The notes under the pieces are model-generated. The model was not told where the DNA came from. It worked only from the letters and a program-made list of their open reading frames with translations, and made no database searches. Positions 6,865 through 12,822 of a stretch of 12,822 nt of DNA are shown in pieces. The stretch lies in contig CAMDAN010000073.1 of assembly GCA_945888535.1 (NCBI GenBank), forward strand, positions 1 through 12,822, read 5' to 3'. The stretch's first letter is position 1; every line of letters begins with the position of its first letter. Origin of the DNA: Bordetella parapertussis (GTDB lineage: Bacteria; Pseudomonadota; Gammaproteobacteria; Burkholderiales; Burkholderiaceae_C). Both the position numbers and the translations under genes were made by a program.

Positions 6865-7587
6865 ATGAACCCAGTCAAGCCAGCCTACAGTCGAATTTTG
6901 CTCAAGCTGTCAGGTGAGGCTTTGATGGGGGATGACCAGTTTGGTATCAACCGCGACACGATTGTGCGTATGGTGGATGAAATTGCAGAAGTAACCCGAT
7001 TGGGCGTTGAGGTGGCCGTCGTGATCGGCGGAGGAAATATTTTTCGCGGTGTCGCAGGCGGCTCCGTCGGAATGGACCGGGCGACCGCTGATTACATGGG
7101 AATGTTGGCCACGGTCATGAATGCCCTGGCTTTGGGCGACACGATGAATAAGGCTGGTCTCACCGCCCGTGTGATGTCTGCTATTGGTATTGAGCAGGTG
7201 GTAGAGCCTTATGTGCGGCCCAAAGCGCTCCAGTACCTCGAAGAGGGTAAGGTGGTGATTTTCGCCGCAGGCACAGGGAATCCATTTTTTACGACCGACA
7301 CCGCGGCCGCGCTGCGCGGGGCAGAGATTGGAGCCCAAATTGTTCTCAAGGCCACTAAAGTGGACGGCGTTTACGATGCGGATCCTAAGAAAGTTCCGGG
7401 CGCTAAGCGCTACACCAGCATTACATTCAATGAGGCCATGCAGCAAAACCTAGGCATCATGGATGCCGCTGCGTTTGCCTTGTGCCGGGACCAAAAATTA
7501 CCGATTAAAGTATTCTCAATTTTCAAGCATGGCGCTTTGAAGCGAGTCGTTATGGGCGAAGATGAAGGCACTTTGGTGCATGTTTGA
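6865..7587 (+). CDS. pyrH: UMP kinase
   Basis: PyrH phosphorylates UMP to UDP with ATP, a committed step toward UTP, CTP and nucleotide sugars in the cytosol. The enzyme is a hexamer of the amino-acid-kinase fold. The 240-residue product shows the family landmarks: KLSGEAL (14-20) with the phosphate-binding Lys14, GGGNIFRG (55-62), [16 protein letters not shown] (71-86), and the UMP/ATP segment [17 protein letters not shown] (136-152) followed by [13 protein letters not shown] (162-174). GGAG at 6855-6858 supports the ATG at 6865. In this family UMP kinase is usually activated by GTP and inhibited by UTP; that is family knowledge, not seen here. Placement between tsf and frr is standard. Confidence 0.97.
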   Translation: MNPVKPAYSRILLKLSGEALMGDDQFGINRDTIVRMVDEIAEVTRLGVEVAVVIGGGNIFRGVAGGSVGMDRATADYMGMLATVMNALALGDTMNKAGLTARVMSAIGIEQVVEPYVRPKALQYLEEGKVVIFAAGTGNPFFTTDTAAALRGAEIGAQIVLKATKVDGVYDADPKKVPGAKRYTSITFNEAMQQNLGIMDAAAFALCRDQKLPIKVFSIFKHGALKRVVMGEDEGTLVHV

Positions 7588-7593
7588 CGATTT

Positions 7594-7600
7594 GGAGGTG
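7594..7600 (+). promoter_or_regulatory. frr ribosome binding site
   Basis: GGAGGTG, 5 bases before the frr ATG, is close to a perfect anti-16S match and is the strongest Shine-Dalgarno sequence in the window. It suggests high translation of frr regardless of coupling to pyrH. Confidence 0.8.
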
Positions 7601-7605
7601 AATCC

Positions 7606-8166
7606 ATGGCAATCGAAGAAATCAGAAGCGCAGTAGAGGGAAAGATGGAGCAATCCATTTCTGCTTTTAAAAACAACCTCTCCAAAATTCGAACAGGTCG
7701 GGCAAATCCTGCGATGTTAGACGCCGTGCAGGTCGAGTATTACGGTTCAATGTTGCCCTTGAGTCAAGTGGCAAATCTGTCTTTACTCGATTCCCGAACC
7801 GTGGGTATTCAACCCTGGGAAAAAGGCATGGGGGCCAAAATTGAAAAAGCCATTCGTGAAAGCGATTTGGGCCTGAATCCATCGAGTATGGGCGATTTAA
7901 TTCGCGTTCCCATGCCAGTGATGTCCGAGGAGCGCCGCCGTGAGTTGACCAAGCTTGCCCGCAGCGAAGGCGAAAACGCCAAAATTGCGGTTCGCAACCT
8001 GCGCCGCGATGCGAACGAATCGGTTAAAAAATTGGAAAAAGAGAAGCTAGTTTCTGAAGACGACCAAAAGCGCTCGGAAGCAGATATTCAAAAACTAACC
8101 GACCGTTTTATTGCTGAAGTCGATCGTCTGGTGGTCTCTAAAGAACAAGACATCATGGCGGTCTAA
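7606..8166 (+). CDS. frr: Ribosome recycling factor
   Basis: RRF acts with EF-G to split the post-termination ribosome and free the mRNA and last tRNA. The 186-residue protein has the family's standard length and sequence. Domain I helices include [13 protein letters not shown] (27-39), and the small domain II is built around [29 protein letters not shown] in two parts (43-71). The arginine-rich helix [19 protein letters not shown] (about 128-146) carries residues important for ribosome binding. The start follows a near-perfect ribosome binding site 18 bases after the pyrH stop, so the two are probably co-transcribed. Confidence 0.97.
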   Translation: MAIEEIRSAVEGKMEQSISAFKNNLSKIRTGRANPAMLDAVQVEYYGSMLPLSQVANLSLLDSRTVGIQPWEKGMGAKIEKAIRESDLGLNPSSMGDLIRVPMPVMSEERRRELTKLARSEGENAKIAVRNLRRDANESVKKLEKEKLVSEDDQKRSEADIQKLTDRFIAEVDRLVVSKEQDIMAV

Positions 8167-8195
8167 TCCCTCCCCGCTTTATTAACTTCGCTGAC

Positions 8196-8924
8196 ATGGA
8201 CCCACATAACGCGTTACCTGCCCATGTCGCTATCGTGATGGATGGCAACGGGCGATGGGCGGCCAGTCGCCATTTGCCAAGAATCGTGGGCCACAAAAGT
8301 GGCGTCGACGGGCTCAAACGGATCGTCAAGGCCTGTGTGGTACGCAAGATTCAAATACTGACGGTATTCGCTTTTTCTTCAGAAAATTGGAACCGACCCG
8401 CTGACGAAGTCTCCGGCCTGATGGACTTGATGGCCATGGCCTTGTCCAAAGAAGTCGCGCAACTCCAAAAAGAAGGGGTGCGCCTGCATTTCGTCGGCAA
8501 TCGCTCTGGCCTTTCACCTGCCATTCGTGCTGGTTTGGGGCAGGCCGAAGAACGCACCGCAAAGAATACGACCTTGGTGTTAAACGTGTGTTTTAACTAT
8601 GGCGGCAAATGGGACATTGCTAACGCTGCGGCGCAGCTTGCCGCCCAGGGTATTGCGATCACTGAAGAAAGTCTGGATAGCGCCATGGCCTTGTCGCACT
8701 GCGCTGAGCCCGACCTGATCATCCGCACGGGCGGCGAACATCGTTTGAGTAATTTCTTACTCTGGCAGGCGGCTTACGCAGAGCTGTATTTCAGCCCGGT
8801 GTTGTGGCCTGACTTTGACGATGCAGCTTTAGACGCAGCGCTTTTAGAGTACGCCGTAAGAGAGCGGCGCTACGGGAAAACATCGGCCCAGATTCACGGT
8901 TCTTTAAAAAGAGCGAAGGTGTAA
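8196..8924 (+). CDS. uppS: Undecaprenyl diphosphate synthase (cis-prenyltransferase)
   Basis: UppS adds eight isopentenyl units in cis to farnesyl diphosphate, making the C55 lipid carrier for peptidoglycan and O-antigen at the inner face of the membrane. The 242-residue product carries the five conserved cis-prenyltransferase regions. Among them are MDGNGRWA with catalytic Asp16, His33 in VGHKSG, FAFSSENW (58-65), and RTGGEHRLSNFLLWQAAYAE (177-196), whose Glu181 matches the metal-binding Glu213 of E. coli. The ATG at 8196 matches the family N-terminus and no upstream in-frame start exists, yet no Shine-Dalgarno sequence precedes it. It lies 29 bases after frr, so translation may depend on ribosomes finishing frr. 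cdsA begins 3 bases after its stop. Confidence 0.96.
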   Translation: MDPHNALPAHVAIVMDGNGRWAASRHLPRIVGHKSGVDGLKRIVKACVVRKIQILTVFAFSSENWNRPADEVSGLMDLMAMALSKEVAQLQKEGVRLHFVGNRSGLSPAIRAGLGQAEERTAKNTTLVLNVCFNYGGKWDIANAAAQLAAQGIAITEESLDSAMALSHCAEPDLIIRTGGEHRLSNFLLWQAAYAELYFSPVLWPDFDDAALDAALLEYAVRERRYGKTSAQIHGSLKRAKV

Positions 8925-8927
8925 GCC

Positions 8928-9773
8928 ATGCTCAAACAGCGCATCATCACCGCACTGCTTTTGTTAGCGATCTTGGTGCCGGCGATGGTTCACCCCAATC
9001 CCATAGGTTTTGTGGCGGTCACTGGTGTTTTAATTGCCGCCGCAGCTTGGGAGTGGACGCGACTCAATGGCTTGGATCATCGATTGGCACTCGCTACCGG
9101 CCTGTTGTGTGCTGCCATCTGTTTTTCTTTGTGGTTTTCCGACGGGTTGCTGCGCCCGATGCCCTTGGTTTGGGCGGCCCTCGGCGCTTTTTGGGTGTTG
9201 TTGTCGGGTTGGTTGTTGGTAGCAGGCGTTACAGCCTGGGGTAAGGTTCCCAAGGGCGTGCGCTGGCTGGGCGGGATCGTTGCGTTGTGTGGCGCTTGGA
9301 TGGCCTTAGTACAAGCCCGATTGGTAGGCGTCAATTTCCTTTTCTCCTTACTGGCTTTGGTCTGGGTTGCCGATATTTGCGCCTATGTGGCGGGCCGACT
9401 TTTGGGTGGTCGCTTGATTGCTCAAAAACTCGCGCCTAGCATTAGTCCTGGAAAAACATGGGAAGGCGTGATGGGCGCGTTGTTGGGCGTGGTGGGATGC
9501 TCTTATCTTTGGCGGTGGCTTGAAAGTGCCAACGGTTGGCCTGCGACGAGTTTGTATGACCATTTGTATTTGGTGAGCCCTTATTTTTTGTGGGTGGCAC
9601 TCGTATTTTTGACGACGATGAGCGTAGTGGGGGACCTGATGGAGTCGCTATTTAAGCGCTCTGCGGGGGTCAAAGACAGCAGCGGGTTGTTGCCGGGCCA
9701 CGGCGGGGTGTTGGACCGGGTGGATGCTTTATTGCCTGTCTTGCCCTTGGCCATGCTCTTGTGTACTTCATGA
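8928..9773 (+). CDS. cdsA: Phosphatidate cytidylyltransferase (CDP-diacylglycerol synthase)
   Basis: CdsA is an inner-membrane enzyme that joins CTP and phosphatidic acid to make CDP-diacylglycerol, the precursor of all bacterial glycerophospholipids. The 281-residue protein is mostly hydrophobic, with several transmembrane segments (for example about 5-22, 26-41, 54-70, 78-102, 113-128, 135-157, 181-196 and 215-232). The family signature lies at 240-266, SLFKRSAGVKDSSG and PGHGGVLDRVD, with the metal-binding aspartates and His258. Upstream are Asp149 in VWVADICAY and SPGKTWEG (173-180). AAGGTG at 8916-8921, in the last codons of uppS, serves as the ribosome binding site. Its stop codon TGA overlaps the dxr ATG. 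Confidence 0.96.
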   Translation: MLKQRIITALLLLAILVPAMVHPNPIGFVAVTGVLIAAAAWEWTRLNGLDHRLALATGLLCAAICFSLWFSDGLLRPMPLVWAALGAFWVLLSGWLLVAGVTAWGKVPKGVRWLGGIVALCGAWMALVQARLVGVNFLFSLLALVWVADICAYVAGRLLGGRLIAQKLAPSISPGKTWEGVMGALLGVVGCSYLWRWLESANGWPATSLYDHLYLVSPYFLWVALVFLTTMSVVGDLMESLFKRSAGVKDSSGLLPGHGGVLDRVDALLPVLPLAMLLCTS

Positions 9774-10969
9774 ACCAGGCAGTGCAGCAGATCACGGTGT
9801 TGGGATCGACCGGATCGATCGGGGTCAATACCTTAGACGTCATCGCACGACACCCCGAAAAATTTCGGGCGTTTGCGCTCACGGCCCATACCCAAGTTGA
9901 TGCGATGGTGGCGCAATGTGTGGCACACCAACCGGCCTTTGCAGTGATGGGTTCCGAAAAGCATGGCCGAGCGGTTCAAAGTGCGCTCCAAGGTTTAGGT
10001 ATCAAAACAGCCGTTTTGTGGGGCCCTGCGGCTTTGGAAGAAGTTGCATCCCACCCCCAAGCCACGACGGTCATGGCTGCCATTGTGGGCGCGGCAGGGT
10101 TGGCGCCCTGTATCGCTGCTGCTCGCTCGGGCAAGCGCTTGTTACTGGCGAATAAAGAAGCATTGGTGGTTGGCGGCAGTTTTTTCATGGCGGCAGTCAA
10201 GGCCGGTGGCGCCACACTTTTGCCGATTGACAGCGAACATTCCGCAATTTTTCAGTCCTTGCCCGAAAACCCCAAAATTTGGGGTGATGTGATTGACAAG
10301 ATTATTTTGACGGCTTCGGGCGGGCCCTTTAGGGCGCGTGACCCAGTGACTTTGAAAAATGTGACCCCCGAAGAAGCCTGCGCCCACCCCAATTGGAGCA
10401 TGGGTCAAAAAATTTCCGTCGATTCCGCCACCATGATGAACAAAGCCTTGGAGGTTATCGAGGCGAAGTTCTTGTTTGGAGTGGAACCCGCGCAGATTGA
10501 AGTCGTCATTCATCCCCAGAGCGTGATTCACTCGATGGTGCAATATATCGACCATTCCGTGGTGGCTCAATTGGGCACACCCGATATGCGGGGTCCGATT
10601 GCCTATGGTTTGTCATGGCCCTCACGGATTCAGTCCGGAGCCAGCGCGATCAATTTTGAGACTTTATCTGGCTTGACATTCGAGTCGCTTAGCTCTAACA
10701 GGCATTCAGAACGATTCCCAGGCTTGAAATTGGCATGGGACGTCTTGTCGGCGCCAGAAGGAAGCACTGCGGTGTTGAACGCGGCCAACGAAATTGCCGT
10801 CGCAGCCTTTTTGGAGGGCAAACTTCGCTTTGACCAAATTCACGCGGTCAATATTGCATGTTTATCGCAGTTCATTCCCTCTGCGCCTTCGTCTCTGGGG
10901 GATTTGCTTGCCTTGGACTTGGAGGCGCGTTCTGTGGCTCTAGCGTGGGTCGGGAAACTGGCCGCCTGA
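9770..10969 (+). CDS. dxr: 1-deoxy-D-xylulose 5-phosphate reductoisomerase
   Basis: Dxr (IspC) rearranges and reduces DXP to 2-C-methylerythritol 4-phosphate with NADPH and a divalent metal. This is the first committed step of the MEP isoprenoid pathway in the cytosol. I choose the ATG at 9770, giving 399 residues and an ATGA overlap with cdsA. A GTG at 9761 would add three residues and is less likely. The NADPH-binding GSTGSIG is at 12-18 and ANKEALVVGG at 127-136. The metal ligands correspond to Asp154, Glu156 (PIDSEHSAIFQ) and Glu231 (ALEVIEAKFLFG). The flexible catalytic loop around HPNWSMGQKISVDSATMMNK and the segment IHPQSVIHSMVQYIDHS are intact. Overlap suggests translational coupling with cdsA, and UppS uses products of this pathway. 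rseP, the usual next gene, is absent. Confidence 0.97.
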   Translation: MNQAVQQITVLGSTGSIGVNTLDVIARHPEKFRAFALTAHTQVDAMVAQCVAHQPAFAVMGSEKHGRAVQSALQGLGIKTAVLWGPAALEEVASHPQATTVMAAIVGAAGLAPCIAAARSGKRLLLANKEALVVGGSFFMAAVKAGGATLLPIDSEHSAIFQSLPENPKIWGDVIDKIILTASGGPFRARDPVTLKNVTPEEACAHPNWSMGQKISVDSATMMNKALEVIEAKFLFGVEPAQIEVVIHPQSVIHSMVQYIDHSVVAQLGTPDMRGPIAYGLSWPSRIQSGASAINFETLSGLTFESLSSNRHSERFPGLKLAWDVLSAPEGSTAVLNAANEIAVAAFLEGKLRFDQIHAVNIACLSQFIPSAPSSLGDLLALDLEARSVALAWVGKLAA

Positions 10970-10980
10970 GAGCTATCTTC
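10953..10980 (+). promoter_or_regulatory. Weak sigma-E-like promoter before bamA
   Basis: GGAAACT (10953-10959) and TCTTC (10976-10980) are 16 bases apart, loosely like the sigma-E pattern GGAACTT / TCTGA. The first half lies inside the dxr coding end. A TATGAT -10-like box at 10983-10988 without a good -35 is an alternative. bamA is sigma-E controlled in E. coli, which makes the idea reasonable, but both matches are imperfect. Confidence 0.2.
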
Positions 10981-11019
10981 GGTATGATGCTATCTGTTGA
11001 TTTTCCCCGAGTTTTAACT

Positions 11020-12822
11020 ATGCTATTCACACTCTCTTTTATTCGCCGGATTTTTGTTGCCGCAGCCTTGGGGCTTCTTGCGCAATCCGTCATGGCATTG
11101 ACGCCTTTTGCCGTCGAAGATATTCGGGTAGAGGGCTTGCAGCGGGTTGAGGCGGGGACCATTTTTGCCTCGTTGCCGGTTCGCATTGGTGATACTTACA
11201 CCGATGAAAAGGCAGCCGCGTCCATCAAAGCGCTGTTTGGGCTTGGCTTGTTCAATGATGTTCGCATTGAGACCAAAGGCCAAGTCTTGGTCGTGGTTGT
11301 GCAAGAGCGTCCCACCGTGGCAGCGGTTGATTTTTCCGGAACCAAAGAGTTTGAAAAAGATGTGTTGGTGAAAGCCCTGAAAGACATCGGTTTAAGCGAT
11401 GGTCGCCCCTTTGACAAAGCGCTGGCTGACAAAGCAGAGCAAGAACTCAAGCGCCAATACATCAACAAGAGTATGTATGCCGCACAGATCGTTACTACGG
11501 TCACCCCCATTGAACGCAACCGGGTTAACCTGAGTTTTGCCGTGGTTGAGGGCGATGTTGCCAAGATCAAAGAACTAAAAATTGTAGGTAACAAAGCCTT
11601 TTCTGAAAGCACCTTGCGGGGCCAGATGGACTCCGATACCGGTGGCTGGTTGAGTTGGTATACCAAGTCAGATCGCTACGTTCGCAGCAAGCTCAATGCG
11701 GATGTGGAAACGCTTCGTTCTTACTATCTTTCCCGTGGCTATTTGGAGTTCACCGTTGACTCCACCCAAGTCGCCATTTCCCCCAATAAACAAGACATCA
11801 CGATCACCATCAACGTCACTGAGGGCGAGCTTTTTGTGGTGTCCAAGGTCAAACTCGCTGGCAATCTCTTGGACAAGGAAGCCGATTTCCAAGCCTTGGT
11901 CAGTATCAAAGCAGGGGAACCCTATAACGCGACCGATGTTGCGCAAACCACCAAAGCGTTTACTGATTTTTACTCCAACTTTGGCTTTGCCTTTGCTGTT
12001 GCTGAGCCTGTAACGGTGGTGGATCGCAAAACAAACCGCGTTGAAATCACCATTCGTGCTGAGCCATCGCGTAGGGTGTACGTGCGCCGAATCAACGTAG
12101 CGGGTAACGATAGAACACGTGATGAAGTGATTCGCCGCGAGTTCCGACAGTTAGAAGCCGCTTGGTATGACGGCGAAAAAATTCGCCAATCCCGCAACCG
12201 GGTCGATCGCTTGGGGTATTTCAAAGAAGTGTCGATTGAAACCCAAGAGGTTGCCGGTTTTCCGGACCAAGTGGATCTGACGATTACAGTGGCTGAAAAA
12301 CCCACTGGAAGCTTAAGTTTGGGAGCCGGTGTATCGAGTGCGGACGGATTGGGATTGATGCTTGGCTTTAAACAAGACAATGCGTTTGGCAGCGGCAATT
12401 CCTTAGGCGTAGAACTCAATACCAGTAAGCTCAACCGCACCGTGGTTTTTAACACCACAGACCCGTACTTCACTGCCGATGGAGTTTCGCGGACCATTGA
12501 TGTGTATTTACGCAATACAAAACCCTACACCGACGAAAACAGTTATTCCCTAGAAACATCGGGAGCAAGTTTGCGGTTTGGCGTCCCTTTTAGTGACAGT
12601 GATACGGTGTTTTTCGGTGGTGGAATTGAGCGAACCACTATCGTCCCAGGCACTTTGCTGCCTGATGCTTACAAAGACTTTGCTAACCAGTTTGCCTACT
12701 CCACCAATGCGCTTCCCTTGACCATTGGTTGGGCTCGTGACACGCGCGATAGCGGATTGATTCCCAGCTCAGGCCGCTTAGTAAAAACCTCGGGCGAGTG
12801 GAGCGTGGGCGGTGATTTGCGG
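11020..12822 (+). CDS. bamA: BamA, outer-membrane protein assembly factor (5' part)
   Basis: BamA is the essential core of the BAM complex, which folds and inserts beta-barrel proteins into the outer membrane. The frame is open from ATG 11020 to the window edge, 601 codons, so the C-terminal part of a protein usually near 760-800 residues is missing. The N-terminus is a signal peptide (Arg-Arg, hydrophobic core, cleavage after Val-Met-Ala at 24-26). Five POTRA domains follow, at about 30-97, 98-178, 181-271, 272-350 and 352-427. The fifth carries VRRINVAGNDRTRDEVIRREFRQLE and RLGYFKEV. The barrel begins near 430 with GSLSLGAGVSSADG and continues through QDNAFGSGNSLGVELN, TDPYFTADG and RDTRDSGLIPSSGR. 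The barrel's conserved VRGF/Y loop would lie beyond the edge. A weak CGAG at 11008-11011 may be the ribosome binding site. Confidence 0.95.
   Translation, partial: MLFTLSFIRRIFVAAALGLLAQSVMALTPFAVEDIRVEGLQRVEAGTIFASLPVRIGDTYTDEKAAASIKALFGLGLFNDVRIETKGQVLVVVVQERPTVAAVDFSGTKEFEKDVLVKALKDIGLSDGRPFDKALADKAEQELKRQYINKSMYAAQIVTTVTPIERNRVNLSFAVVEGDVAKIKELKIVGNKAFSESTLRGQMDSDTGGWLSWYTKSDRYVRSKLNADVETLRSYYLSRGYLEFTVDSTQVAISPNKQDITITINVTEGELFVVSKVKLAGNLLDKEADFQALVSIKAGEPYNATDVAQTTKAFTDFYSNFGFAFAVAEPVTVVDRKTNRVEITIRAEPSRRVYVRRINVAGNDRTRDEVIRREFRQLEAAWYDGEKIRQSRNRVDRLGYFKEVSIETQEVAGFPDQVDLTITVAEKPTGSLSLGAGVSSADGLGLMLGFKQDNAFGSGNSLGVELNTSKLNRTVVFNTTDPYFTADGVSRTIDVYLRNTKPYTDENSYSLETSGASLRFGVPFSDSDTVFFGGGIERTTIVPGTLLPDAYKDFANQFAYSTNALPLTIGWARDTRDSGLIPSSGRLVKTSGEWSVGGDLR

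Noticed and set aside
9761..9769. GTG start that would lengthen Dxr by three residues
   Set aside because: The ATG at 9770 overlaps the cdsA stop as ATGA and gives the usual family N-terminus, so the GTG is not needed.
1..12822. A novel defence, mobile or biosynthetic system
   Set aside because: All long frames belong to known housekeeping families. No transposase, integrase, repeat array, toxin-antitoxin pair or unknown gene cluster was seen.

Overview
The window is a housekeeping stretch of a betaproteobacterial chromosome, most likely from the order Burkholderiales and possibly Comamonadaceae-like. This rests on protein character (EF-Ts, UMP kinase, E. coli-type isocitrate dehydrogenase) and on the order rpsB-tsf-pyrH-frr-uppS-cdsA-dxr-bamA. 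Base composition looks moderate, about half G+C by eye. No mobile element, CRISPR array, tRNA, rRNA or phage gene was seen, and I found no convincing novel system.

Layout. At the left edge a small secreted DUF192-family protein is read leftwards (27-488). Everything else reads rightwards. A shared intergenic region (489-657) leads into icd (658-1911), which is closed by a strong intrinsic terminator. Next comes the Clp degradation pair, clpS (2078-2440) and clpA (2527-4848). clpS has a -10-like box only six bases before its ATG and no Shine-Dalgarno sequence, so it may be made from a nearly leaderless mRNA. A 179-base gap with a structured, probably S2-binding, leader then leads into rpsB (5028-5777). 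A hairpin with eight T's separates rpsB from tsf (5859-6782) and probably acts as an attenuator. pyrH, frr, uppS, cdsA and dxr follow with gaps shrinking from 82 bases to a 4-base ATGA overlap. bamA starts at 11020 and runs off the right end.

How the genes work together. icd feeds the TCA cycle. ClpS hands N-degron substrates to ClpA, which unfolds them for ClpP (not in the window). rpsB, tsf, pyrH and frr couple translation (S2, EF-Ts, ribosome recycling) with UTP supply. uppS, cdsA and dxr supply isoprenoid carrier lipid, CDP-diacylglycerol and MEP-pathway precursor for envelope synthesis. BamA inserts outer-membrane proteins.

The main oddity is an absence. The site-2 protease gene rseP, which normally sits between dxr and bamA in beta- and gammaproteobacteria, is missing, leaving a 50-base junction. 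Other points worth a second look are regulatory: the clpS start, alternative hairpins between clpS and clpA, the S2 leader, the rpsB-tsf attenuator and a 13-pair stem between tsf and pyrH.
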